Shown: positions 1 through 5,719 of the stretch, piece after piece
Numbering within the stretch: the stretch's first letter is position 1
How the letters are laid out: each line of letters starts with the position of its first letter
NCBI GenBank assembly: GCA_016287035.1
Contig: JAEEVI010000192.1
Span: forward strand, 1-5,719
Length of the DNA: 5,719 nucleotides
Direction of reading: 5' to 3'
Source of the DNA: Bacillota bacterium
Lineage (GTDB): Bacteria; Bacillota; Clostridia; Peptostreptococcales; Anaerovoracaceae
The notes under the pieces: generated by a model
Told to the model about the DNA's origin: nothing
Seen by the model: the letters and a program-made list of their open reading frames with translations, nothing else
Database searches by the model: none
Made by a program: the position numbers and the translations under genes

Positions 1-1
1 C

Positions 2-1414
2 GGCGTCGGCGCCATAGGCGGCAAGGACTCGATGTCCGGAAGCTTCGAGGACCTCGACGTTCCTCCGACGCTCGTCAGCTTCGCCGTCACGACGGAGGAT
101 ATAGACAACATCGTATCACCAGAGTTTAAGAAGAGCGGAGACTACGTAGTCCGCATAGCGCCTAAGAGGGTTGCTAGCGGTCTTCCCGAGCCGGAGAGCC
201 TCAAGGCGTGCTTCGCGGCGGTGACCGCGCTGCTTCGCGGCGGCGCCCGCGCCTGCTATACGCCCGGTATGGGAGGCGTCGCCGAGGCCGTCTTCAAGAT
301 GGCCGCCGGAAACGGCTTCGGATTCGAATTCGATCCTTCGATGACGGACGAAGATCTGTTCGGCGAAGACTACTGCAGCTTCCTGCTCGAGGTCGGTGAA
401 GTTCCCGCCGGCGCGCAGGTCGTCGGAAGGATAACCTCCGAGCCGCGCTTCGTCCGCGGCGCCGACAGCGCGGACGCGGCAAAGCTCACCGCCGCCTACG
501 AAGGAAAGCTCGAGAGCGTGTACCCCTGCAACATAGAGCAGGAGGTCAGGCAGACCGGAAGCGTCGACAGCCGCGCGAAGGAGTGGGGAAAGCCCGCGGC
601 GAGGTTCATGACGCCGAAGGTCCTTATCCCCGTATTCCCCGGCACCAACTGCGAGTACGACACCGCAAAGGCCATGTACGACGCCGGCGCGGATCCGGAG
701 ATAGTCGTCATCCGCAACCTCAGCGCGGACGACGTCAGCCGCAGCGTCGACGAGTTCGCTTCAAAGCTCAGGACGGCGCAGATGGTCTTCATCCCCGGAG
801 GCTTCTCCGGAGGAGACGAGCCCGACGGCAGCGGCAAGTTCATAACGGCGTTCTTCCGCAACGCGGCCGTAAAGGAGGGCGTGACGGAGCTGCTCGATGA
901 GCGCCTCGGCCTCATGTGCGGCATCTGCAACGGTTTCCAGGCGCTCATAAAGCTGGGCCTCGTACCGTTCGGAAAGATAATCGACACCGACGCGTCCTGC
1001 CCGACGCTCACCTTCAACACCATCGCCAGACACCAGTCGAAGATCGTGCGCACGAGGATCGCTTCCAACAAGTCGCCCTGGCTGGCGTTCACGCAGCCCG
1101 GAGAGATCTACAGCGTTCCGATCTCCCACGGCGAGGGACGCCTCGTCGCCGGCGAGGAGATGCTCGAGTATCTTGCTGAGAACAAGCTGATCGCGACTCA
1201 GTACGTCGACCTCGAAGGAAAGCCGAGCTCCGACATCCAGTACAACCCGAACGGCTCGACCTTCGCGATCGAGGGCATAACGTCCCCGGACGGCAGGGTC
1301 TTCGGAAAGATGGGCCACGCCGAACGCTGGGACGAGGGGCTTTACCGGAACGTTCCCGGCAGCTACGACCTGCGCATGTTCGAGGCCGCGGCAGCGTACT
1401 TTAGGAAGGAATAG
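2..1414 (+). CDS. purL: Phosphoribosylformylglycinamidine synthase, large fused form (PurL), 3' part only
   Basis: PurL converts FGAR, glutamine and ATP to FGAM in de novo purine synthesis, in the cytoplasm. The frame is open from the left edge, so the start lies outside; 470 residues are visible of a protein that in the clostridial single-chain family is about 1,200-1,270 long. The visible part opens with GGKDSMSGSF, a conserved stretch of the second synthetase half, and continues through its C-terminal AIRS-like domain (to about position 600). A class I glutamine amidotransferase domain follows from about 617, starting KVLIPVFPGTNCEYD. Its catalytic triad is intact: the nucleophile Cys in GICNGFQ (codon 926-928), and His and Glu in SHGEGR (codons 1127-1129 and 1133-1135). 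The glutaminase is therefore fused, not a separate PurQ. The gene ends in TAG, and an intrinsic terminator begins 17 bases later, so it is probably the last gene of its transcript. Identification is firm from motifs; the N-terminal half was not seen. Confidence 0.96.
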   Translation, partial: GVGAIGGKDSMSGSFEDLDVPPTLVSFAVTTEDIDNIVSPEFKKSGDYVVRIAPKRVASGLPEPESLKACFAAVTALLRGGARACYTPGMGGVAEAVFKMAAGNGFGFEFDPSMTDEDLFGEDYCSFLLEVGEVPAGAQVVGRITSEPRFVRGADSADAAKLTAAYEGKLESVYPCNIEQEVRQTGSVDSRAKEWGKPAARFMTPKVLIPVFPGTNCEYDTAKAMYDAGADPEIVVIRNLSADDVSRSVDEFASKLRTAQMVFIPGGFSGGDEPDGSGKFITAFFRNAAVKEGVTELLDERLGLMCGICNGFQALIKLGLVPFGKIIDTDASCPTLTFNTIARHQSKIVRTRIASNKSPWLAFTQPGEIYSVPISHGEGRLVAGEEMLEYLAENKLIATQYVDLEGKPSSDIQYNPNGSTFAIEGITSPDGRVFGKMGHAERWDEGLYRNVPGSYDLRMFEAAAAYFRKE

Positions 1415-1430
1415 GGATCGATGAAACGCG

Positions 1431-1470
1431 CAGGATCCGCCGTCTACCAAGCGGCGGGTCCTGTTTTTTT
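1431..1470 (+). terminator. Rho-independent terminator of purL
   Basis: A 12-bp stem pairs 1431-1442 (CAGGATCCGCCG) with 1452-1463 (CGGCGGGTCCTG). All pairs are Watson-Crick except one G-U wobble. The loop is 9 nt (1443-1451), and seven T residues follow directly (1464-1470). This is a textbook intrinsic terminator on the + strand, 17 bases after the purL stop. There is no matching A-run before the left arm, so it is probably not bidirectional. It separates purL from the his operon. Confidence 0.93.
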
Positions 1471-1490
1471 AAGAAAAAAGAACTTTTCGC

Positions 1491-1518
1491 TTGCTTTAGC
1501 GCGCTAATGTGCTAAAAT
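1491..1518 (+). promoter_or_regulatory. Sigma-70-type promoter of the his operon (extended -10)
   Basis: The -35 candidate is TTGCTT (1491-1496). A 16-bp spacer leads to the -10 TAAAAT (1513-1518), which is preceded by TG-N (1510-1512), giving an extended -10. The A-rich tract at 1471-1480, just after the terminator, could act as an UP element. The start of transcription is expected near 1525, giving a 5' leader of about 54 nt before the hisZ ATG. The -35 matches consensus at only three of six positions; the extended -10 compensates. This is the only good promoter seen in the gap, and it lies downstream of the purL terminator. It was inferred from sequence alone. Confidence 0.72.
1495..1516. 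promoter_or_regulatory. Candidate operator: palindrome with repeated TTAGC/GCTAA half-sites inside the his promoter
   Basis: TTAGCGCGCTAA (1496-1507) is a perfect 12-bp palindrome lying in the spacer and overlapping the last base of the -35. A third half-site, GCTAAA (1511-1516), overlaps the -10 and forms a second inverted repeat with TTTAGC (1495-1500). The two GCTAA copies (1503-1507 and 1511-1515) are also direct repeats with an 8-bp period. A repressor bound here would block RNA polymerase. From general knowledge, a TrpR-like YerC/HisR family regulator has been proposed for his operons of many Firmicutes; I do not recall its motif well enough to claim a match. No regulator gene lies in the window. 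Confidence 0.55.
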
Positions 1519-1536
1519 GATGAAGTGAATTTACCG

Positions 1537-1561
1537 CTCCCGGGCTCCCGAAGGCCCGGAG
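1537..1561 (+). promoter_or_regulatory. GC-rich hairpin in the hisZ 5' leader
   Basis: CCGGGC (1540-1545) pairs with GCCCGG (1554-1559). A U-G closing pair (1546/1553) and two outer pairs beyond a bulged C (1537-1538 with 1560-1561) extend the stem. The loop is about 6 nt (1547-1552). No U-run follows, so it is not a terminator. The stem ends 5 bases before the hisZ ribosome binding site (1567-1572) and leaves that site unpaired. It may stabilise the mRNA 5' end or tune translation, or it may be incidental to high GC. Confidence 0.4.
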
Positions 1562-1566
1562 GACAT

Positions 1567-1572
1567 GAGGAG
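1567..1572 (+). promoter_or_regulatory. Ribosome binding site fixing the hisZ start
   Basis: GAGGAG sits 6 nt before the ATG at 1579. It decides the start: the frame is open further upstream to a GTG at 1525, but that codon lies at the predicted transcription start and has no usable ribosome binding site in the transcript. Confidence 0.8.
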
Positions 1573-1578
1573 AACCAT

Positions 1579-2706
1579 ATGGAATTCGATAACGGAGTGC
1601 TGGACAACACGGAGCGAAACATATACGCGCTGCGGTCGCTGTACGGCAGATACGGATACACCCACTACAAGATGGGCAAGTTCGAGGAATACGATCTCTA
1701 CAGCAGGAACAAGGATTTCCTCGTCTCGGACGGCGTCATAACGTTCACCGACACGAACGGAAAGCTCATGGCGCTTAAGCCGGACGTCACGCTGTCGATC
1801 ATAAAGAACTGCAGGGACAACCCCGGCGCAGTGCAGAAGCTGTTCTACGACGAGAACGTCTACAGGGTCAGCAGGGGCAGCGATTCCTTCAAGGAGATAA
1901 TGCAGTCGGGGCTCGAGTGCATCGGCAGCATCGACGAATACTGCATCGGCGAGGTGCTGTGGCTCGCGGCGAAGAGCCTTTCGAGGGTCTGCGCAGATTT
2001 CGTGCTTGAGGTCTCGAATCTGGACATGCTCACGCCTCTGCTCTCGGAGATCTTCCCCGAAGGTCAGGTGAAGGCGGCGCTCAAGTGCGTCGACGAGAAG
2101 AACATACACGGGCTCGACAGCATCTGCGCGGAGTCGGGCGTCCCGAAGGAAAAGGCGGATCCGCTCAAGGAGCTCCTTTCCATATACGGAAGGCCCGCGG
2201 ACGTCATGCCGCAGATCAGCGCTTTCGCGGCTTCGCACGGGCTTTCGGCCGAGGCGGCGGCGCTCGCGGCGGCGCTCGAGATATTCGCCGGTTCCGAGCT
2301 CGAGGACAGGCTCGTTATAGACTTTTCCGCCGTCAGCGATATAAAATATTATAATGGCATAGTGTTCAGGGGATTCGTCAACGGCGTTCCCGACAGCGTG
2401 CTCTGCGGCGGCCAGTACGACAGGCTGATGCGCAGGATGGGGCGCGAGTCGGGCGCGATAGGATTCGCGGTCTACCTCGATATGCTCAATTATCTGCCGC
2501 AGAAGTCCTCCGGAAGGGACGGCGTCGACGTCATGCTGATCTACGGCCCGGGCGAGAGCCCGTCGGCGGTGCGCAAGGCGGTGGCGCAGTTCACCTCTCA
2601 GGGGCTCACAGTGCTCGCGGGACGCTCGCCTTCCCAGAAGGCCAGATACGGCAGGCTCGCGGAATTAAAGGACGGGAGGGTGACCATAATTGAAGACGAT
2701 GCTTAA
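1579..2706 (+). CDS. hisZ: ATP phosphoribosyltransferase regulatory subunit HisZ
   Basis: HisZ is a catalytically dead paralogue of histidyl-tRNA synthetase. It assembles with short-form HisG to make active ATP phosphoribosyltransferase and is known to mediate histidine feedback. The 375-residue product has the class II synthetase core: a motif-2-like block with MALKPDVTLSIIKN (64-77), YDENVYR (90-96), the EIMQSGLECIG block (106-116), and motif-3-like CGGQYDRLM (276-284) with GAIGFAV (292-298). The segment where true HisRS has RG(L/V)(D/A)YYTG reads SDIKYYNG (253-260), so the catalytic Arg is absent. This supports HisZ over HisRS, as does hisG immediately downstream. About 65 C-terminal residues (from 310) look like a reduced anticodon-binding-type domain. 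The ATG at 1579 is chosen because GAGGAG lies 6 nt upstream. It is the first gene of the operon, and its end overlaps hisG by 17 nt. Confidence 0.94.
   Translation: MEFDNGVLDNTERNIYALRSLYGRYGYTHYKMGKFEEYDLYSRNKDFLVSDGVITFTDTNGKLMALKPDVTLSIIKNCRDNPGAVQKLFYDENVYRVSRGSDSFKEIMQSGLECIGSIDEYCIGEVLWLAAKSLSRVCADFVLEVSNLDMLTPLLSEIFPEGQVKAALKCVDEKNIHGLDSICAESGVPKEKADPLKELLSIYGRPADVMPQISAFAASHGLSAEAAALAAALEIFAGSELEDRLVIDFSAVSDIKYYNGIVFRGFVNGVPDSVLCGGQYDRLMRRMGRESGAIGFAVYLDMLNYLPQKSSGRDGVDVMLIYGPGESPSAVRKAVAQFTSQGLTVLAGRSPSQKARYGRLAELKDGRVTIIEDDA
2674..2683 (+). promoter_or_regulatory. Ribosome binding site deciding the TTG start of hisG
   Basis: GGGAGGGTGA, inside the last codons of hisZ, is the only strong Shine-Dalgarno-like sequence near the hisG start. 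Its GGAGGG core (2675-2680) is 9 nt from the TTG at 2690 but 18 nt from the alternative ATG at 2699, which favours TTG. Confidence 0.6.
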
Positions 2707-3322
2707 CGTAGCCCTTCCGAAGGGAAGGCTCGGGGAAAAGGTATACGACATGTTCGAGGCCGCGGGCTTCGAATGCCCGTCGATACGCGACGGCGGCCGC
2801 AAGCTCATATTCGAGAACGAGGCGGCCGGAGTGCGCTATTTCTGGGCGAAGCCGTCCGACGTCGCGATCTACGTCGAAAGAGGCGCGGCCGACATCGGCG
2901 TCGTCGGCAAGGACATCCTCGTCGAGTATTCGCCGAACGTCTACGAGCTGCTCGACCTGAACATAGGCAGATGCCGCATGGCAGTCGCGGGCCCGAAGAA
3001 CTTTTCGGACGACAGCTCGCGGCCGCTGCGCGTCGCCACCAAGTTCTCGCATATAGCCGCGGACTACTACGCGGGACAGGGACGCGACATAGACATAATA
3101 CATCTCAACGGGTCCATAGAGATCGCGCCGATACTCGGCCTGTCGGACGTCATCGTCGACATAGTCGAGACGGGCACGACGCTCAGGGAGAACGACCTGG
3201 AGGTAAAGGAGACGATAATGCCGATAAGCGCGCGGCTGATCGCCAACAAGGCGGGATTCCGCTTCAAGAACGCGCTGATAGAGCGCATAGTCAGCGAGCT
3301 CTCGGCTCAGATGGAGGCTTAG
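2690..3322 (+). CDS. hisG: ATP phosphoribosyltransferase catalytic subunit HisG, short form
   Basis: HisG catalyses the first step of histidine synthesis, joining ATP and PRPP to form N1-(5-phosphoribosyl)-ATP. The 210-residue length is that of the short form, which lacks the C-terminal ACT-like regulatory domain and needs HisZ; hisZ lies directly upstream. Visible motifs are LPKGRLG (9-15), DVAIYVERGAADIGVVGKD (57-75), and the family signature from GSIEIAPILG (141-150) through the PRPP-binding loop DIVETGTTL (157-165). The start is taken as TTG at 2690, from the spacing of the upstream GGGAGGG. ATG at 2699 would give 207 residues beginning MLNVALPKGRL, also a typical HisG beginning, so the start is uncertain by three codons. 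The gene overlaps the hisZ end by 17 nt (8 nt with the ATG), indicating translational coupling. Its TAG stop is followed at once by the hisD ATG. Confidence 0.95.
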   Translation: MKTMLNVALPKGRLGEKVYDMFEAAGFECPSIRDGGRKLIFENEAAGVRYFWAKPSDVAIYVERGAADIGVVGKDILVEYSPNVYELLDLNIGRCRMAVAGPKNFSDDSSRPLRVATKFSHIAADYYAGQGRDIDIIHLNGSIEIAPILGLSDVIVDIVETGTTLRENDLEVKETIMPISARLIANKAGFRFKNALIERIVSELSAQMEA

Positions 3323-4597
3323 ATGATAAAGATACTCAGATACGGAGAGATCCCGGCGGAGCAGATATTCGCGAGGGTCCTGCCAAAAACGGACGTCGCG
3401 GGGATCGTCAGCGGGATAATCGCGGACGTGCGCGCGCGGGGCGACGCCGCGCTGCTGGAATATACCGAGAAGTTCGACAGGGTAAAGCTTTCGGGCCTCG
3501 CGGTCACTAAGGAAGAGATCGACGAAGCCGCCGCTTCCGTGGAGCCCCGCTTTATCGAGGTGATGGAAAGAGCCGCGGAGAACATCCGCAGGTTCCACAG
3601 CCGTCAGAAGCGCAGCAGCTTCATAATAAACGAGGAGCCCGGCATCGTCATCGGGCAGAAGATCATACCCGTCGACAGAGCCGGCCTGTACGTGCCCGGC
3701 GGCACGGCGGCGTACCCCTCTACGGTGCTCATGGACTCGATACCCGCGAAGATCGCGGGCGTTAAGGAGCTCGTGATGGTGACGCCTCCCGGAAGGGACG
3801 GCAAAGTGAATCCTGTCATCCTCGCGGCGGCGAAGATAGCCGGAGTCGACAGGATCTTCAAGGTCGGCGGAGCGCAGGCGGTGGCGGCGCTCGCGTACGG
3901 CACCGAATCGGTCCCCAGAGTCGACAAGATCGTCGGACCCGGGAACGCTTTCGTCGCGGAGGCCAAGAAGCAGGTCTACGGCGACGTCTCGATCGACATG
4001 ATCGCGGGACCGAGCGAGATAATGATACTCGCGGACGGCAAGGGAAACGCGGATCACATAGCGGTCGACATGCTCTCCCAGGCAGAGCACGACAAAATGG
4101 CGAGCGCGGTGCTCGTGACGGACAGCGAGGAATTCGCGAAGGCCGTGCAGGCCGCGATAGAGGTCCGTCTGCCGCGGCTCGAGCGCGCGGAGATCGCGAG
4201 AGCCTCGATCGACGACAACGGAAAGATAATAGTCGCTTCGGACCTCTCCGAGGCGCTGGACATAGTGAACGAGATAGCTCCCGAGCATCTGGAGCTTTAC
4301 GTCGATCAGCCGTTCGACCTGCTCGGAGGAGTGAGGCACGCGGGCTCGATATTCATGGGGCGCAGCTGCCCGGAGGCCCTCGGCGATTACTTCGCGGGGC
4401 CGAACCACACGCTGCCCACCGGCGGCGCGGCCAGGTTCTCCAGTCCGCTCTCGGTCGATGACTTCATAAAGAAGACGCAGTATACTTACTATACGCAGGA
4501 CGCGTTCGCCGGCGTAGCCGAGGATATCGCGTTCTTCGCGGGCAAGGAGGGGCTCACGGCCCACGCCGCAAGCGCCCTCAGCAGGATAGGAAAATAA
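3323..4597 (+). CDS. hisD: Histidinol dehydrogenase HisD
   Basis: HisD is a zinc-dependent enzyme that oxidises L-histidinol twice with NAD+, through histidinal, to L-histidine, the last two steps of the pathway. The 424 residues match the family's usual length of about 420-440. Conserved blocks are GLYVPGGTAAYPSTVLM (121-137), VGGAQAVAALAYGT (181-194), KIVGPGNAFVAEAK (202-215) and DMIAGPSEIMI (225-235). The residues expected to bind zinc are present: Gln253 and His256 in LSQAEHD, Asp355 in EALGDYFAGPNHT, and His414 in LTAHAASAL. The catalytic Glu321-His322 pair is in APEHLELY, so the enzyme should be active. The ATG directly follows the hisG TAG with no gap, and GGAGG (3313-3317) lies 5 nt upstream within the hisG end. 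The stop abuts the hisC start. Confidence 0.97.
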   Translation: MIKILRYGEIPAEQIFARVLPKTDVAGIVSGIIADVRARGDAALLEYTEKFDRVKLSGLAVTKEEIDEAAASVEPRFIEVMERAAENIRRFHSRQKRSSFIINEEPGIVIGQKIIPVDRAGLYVPGGTAAYPSTVLMDSIPAKIAGVKELVMVTPPGRDGKVNPVILAAAKIAGVDRIFKVGGAQAVAALAYGTESVPRVDKIVGPGNAFVAEAKKQVYGDVSIDMIAGPSEIMILADGKGNADHIAVDMLSQAEHDKMASAVLVTDSEEFAKAVQAAIEVRLPRLERAEIARASIDDNGKIIVASDLSEALDIVNEIAPEHLELYVDQPFDLLGGVRHAGSIFMGRSCPEALGDYFAGPNHTLPTGGAARFSSPLSVDDFIKKTQYTYYTQDAFAGVAEDIAFFAGKEGLTAHAASALSRIGK

Positions 4598-5674
4598 ATG
4601 AGCAGATTTTTCAGCGAAAGATTCAACAGACTCGAGCCGTACGTCCCGGGCGAGCAGCCGAAGGACATGCAGTACGTAAAGCTCAACACGAACGAATCGC
4701 CGTTCCCGCCGGCGCCGGAAGCGCTCGCGCGGATCTCGGAGATCGCTCCGAGCCTTCAGCTGTACCCTCAGCCCGACTGCACCGAGCTTTGCGGAAAGCT
4801 CGCGGCGCTCAACGGGGTGGAGCCGGAGAACGTCATCGTCTCCAACGGTTCGGACGAGACGCTGTATTTCGCGTTTCTGGCTTGGTGCGGAGAAGGCCGC
4901 CCGGCTGTCTTCCCGGACATAACCTACGGCTTTTATCCGGTGTTCGCCGACATGAGCTGCGTGCCGTACAGGGAGATCCCCCTCCGGGACGACCTTACGA
5001 TCGACGTGTCGGATTATACAGGCGGCGCCGCTTCCGGCGCGGGAGCCGTGTTCATAGCGAATCCCAACGCCCCCACCGGCATCGCGCTCGAGCCTTCGCG
5101 GATCGAGGAGATCGCTAAGTCGGATCCGGACAGGATCGTCGTGGTCGACGAGGCATACGTGGACTTCGGCGCGGAGAGCTGTGTTCCGCTCACGAAGAAG
5201 TACGACAACGTCTTCGTGGTGCAGACCTTCTCTAAATCGCGCTCCATGGCGGGCGCCAGGCTCGGCTTCGGCATCGGCAGCAGGGATCTGATCGCCGATC
5301 TTATGGCCATAAAGTATTCGACGAATCCGTACAACATCAACCGCATGACGATGGCCGCCGGCCTCGGCGCTCTCGCGAGCGAGGACTACACGAGGACCAA
5401 CTGCGCAACGATCGCGCGGAACAGGGAATATACCGCGGAGGCGCTGCGCGGGATGGGCTTTGCGGTCACGGATTCGAAGGCGAACTTCGTGTTCGCGAAG
5501 TCGCCCGATATAGGCGGGGAAGAGCTTTATCTCAAGCTCAAGGAGCAGGGCGTCCTCATCCGTCACTTCGGGAAGGAACGAATAAAGGACTGGAACAGGA
5601 TAACGATCGGTACGAGGGAGCAGATGGACATCCTGCTCGAACGGACCGCGCGCATACTGGAGGAGAAGATATGA
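4598..5674 (+). CDS. hisC: Histidinol-phosphate aminotransferase HisC
   Basis: HisC is a PLP-dependent aminotransferase of fold type I that converts imidazole acetol-phosphate and glutamate to L-histidinol phosphate and 2-oxoglutarate. At 358 residues it has the usual length. Motifs in order are KLNTNESPFPP (28-38), SNGSDE (82-87), ANPNAPTG (154-161), VVDEAYVDF (182-190) with the PLP-ring Asp184 and Tyr187, and TFSKSRSMAGARLGFGIG (210-227), which carries the Schiff-base Lys213 and phosphate-binding Arg221. NRITIGT near the C-terminus (333-339) holds the substrate-carboxylate Arg334. HisC is hard to separate from related aromatic aminotransferases by motif alone, but its place between hisD and hisB settles the call. 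ATG follows the hisD TAA directly. The upstream site AGGATAGG (4583-4590) is weaker than its neighbours, which suggests reliance on coupling. It ends in an ATGA overlap with hisB. Confidence 0.95.
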   Translation: MSRFFSERFNRLEPYVPGEQPKDMQYVKLNTNESPFPPAPEALARISEIAPSLQLYPQPDCTELCGKLAALNGVEPENVIVSNGSDETLYFAFLAWCGEGRPAVFPDITYGFYPVFADMSCVPYREIPLRDDLTIDVSDYTGGAASGAGAVFIANPNAPTGIALEPSRIEEIAKSDPDRIVVVDEAYVDFGAESCVPLTKKYDNVFVVQTFSKSRSMAGARLGFGIGSRDLIADLMAIKYSTNPYNINRMTMAAGLGALASEDYTRTNCATIARNREYTAEALRGMGFAVTDSKANFVFAKSPDIGGEELYLKLKEQGVLIRHFGKERIKDWNRITIGTREQMDILLERTARILEEKI

Positions 5675-5719
5675 GAACTGCCGTGATCGACCGCAGGACC
5701 GCGGAGACGGACATAAAGC
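5671..5719 (+). CDS. hisB: Imidazoleglycerol-phosphate dehydratase HisB, first 16 codons only
   Basis: The partial gene encodes MRTAVIDRRTAETDIK before the window ends. The pattern (R-x-A-x-I-x-R-x-T-x-E-T-x-I) is the typical beginning of HisB, which dehydrates imidazoleglycerol phosphate to imidazole acetol-phosphate, the substrate of HisC. The start overlaps the hisC stop as ATGA, and GGAGGAG (5659-5665) lies 5 nt upstream. The motif is short, but the position after hisC in a his operon makes the call fairly secure. Whether it is a monofunctional dehydratase cannot be seen here, although the N-terminus shows no fused phosphatase domain ahead of it. Confidence 0.85.
   Translation, partial: MRTAVIDRRTAETDIK

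Noticed and set aside
761..1450. Antisense open frames over purL (and similar ones at 496-1092 and 1531-2238)
   Set aside because: They are shadows of strongly supported genes, with low-complexity basic translations and no domain. The conserved motifs are all on the + strand.
1421..1507. Small 28-codon frame starting ATG in the gap, possibly a leader peptide
   Set aside because: It runs straight through the terminator stem and U-run and ends inside the his promoter spacer, so it would be cut off in purL mRNA and absent from his mRNA. It has no His codons.
1525..1578. GTG-initiated extension of HisZ by 18 residues
   Set aside because: The GTG is at the predicted transcription start with no upstream ribosome binding site. 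The added residues translate the leader hairpin, whereas ATG 1579 has GAGGAG at ideal spacing.
1519..1578. T-box riboswitch or His attenuator in the leader
   Set aside because: The leader is only about 54 nt and lacks T-box consensus elements, an intrinsic terminator and a His-codon run.
2339..2358. AT-rich patch within hisZ containing a perfect TATAAT (2350-2355), possibly an internal promoter for hisG
   Set aside because: No -35-like sequence lies at the right distance (CCGCCG there) and there is no TG extension. The patch is explained by codons for the conserved KYYNG motif.
1579..2706. Calling this gene histidyl-tRNA synthetase (hisS)
   Set aside because: The catalytic Arg motif is replaced (SDIKYYNG), the protein is shorter than typical HisRS at 375 residues, and short-form hisG follows directly.
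2606..5566. Very long antisense open frame (986 codons) opposite hisZ end, hisG, hisD and hisC
   Set aside because: Its codon boundaries coincide exactly with those of hisG, hisD and hisC, which share one frame. It stays open simply because these genes avoid TTA, CTA and TCA codons, as GC-rich genes do; the sense stops TAG and TAA read as CTA and TTA. The translation is Arg/Val/Asp/His-rich with no recognisable domain and has no matching promoter or ribosome binding site.

Overview
The window is an ordinary-looking stretch of bacterial chromosome in which all genes lie on the + strand. It holds the 3' end of a purine biosynthesis gene, a compact control region, and the first five genes of a histidine biosynthesis operon. 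The operon order hisZ-hisG-hisD-hisC-hisB, a short HisG paired with a HisZ regulatory subunit, a single-chain PurL with a fused glutaminase domain, and strong GGAGG-type ribosome binding sites together suggest a member of the Clostridia. It appears GC-rich, with G or C favoured at third codon positions, yet it uses ATA (Ile) and AGG (Arg) freely. An uncultured gut or anaerobic lineage is plausible, but that is inference; the window has no rRNA or other taxonomic marker.

Layout. Positions 2-1414: C-terminal 470 residues of PurL, ending in a complete class I glutaminase domain. Positions 1415-1578 (164 bases, no gene): a strong intrinsic terminator for purL (1431-1470), an A-rich tract, a sigma-70-type promoter with an extended -10 (1491-1518), a perfect 12-bp palindrome with a third half-site embedded in that promoter (1495-1516), and a short 5' leader with a GC-rich hairpin (1537-1561) ahead of the hisZ ribosome binding site. 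Positions 1579-5719: hisZ, hisG, hisD, hisC and the first 16 codons of hisB, with no intergenic space. hisZ and hisG overlap, hisG/hisD and hisD/hisC abut stop to start, and hisC/hisB overlap as ATGA.

How the genes work together. HisG and HisZ form the hetero-oligomeric ATP phosphoribosyltransferase that commits PRPP and ATP to histidine synthesis. HisB and HisC carry out the dehydration and transamination late in the pathway, and HisD the last two oxidations to histidine. The remaining genes (hisH, hisA, hisF, hisI/E) would be expected downstream, beyond the window. PurL belongs to de novo purine synthesis, which shares PRPP with the histidine pathway and receives the AICAR that the pathway releases. 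The terminator and separate promoter, however, indicate that purL and the his genes are distinct transcription units.

I found no mobile element, CRISPR array, RNA gene or undescribed multi-gene system. The most noteworthy signal is the candidate operator overlapping the his promoter. No T-box and no His-rich leader peptide is visible, so repression by a DNA-binding protein is the most likely control.
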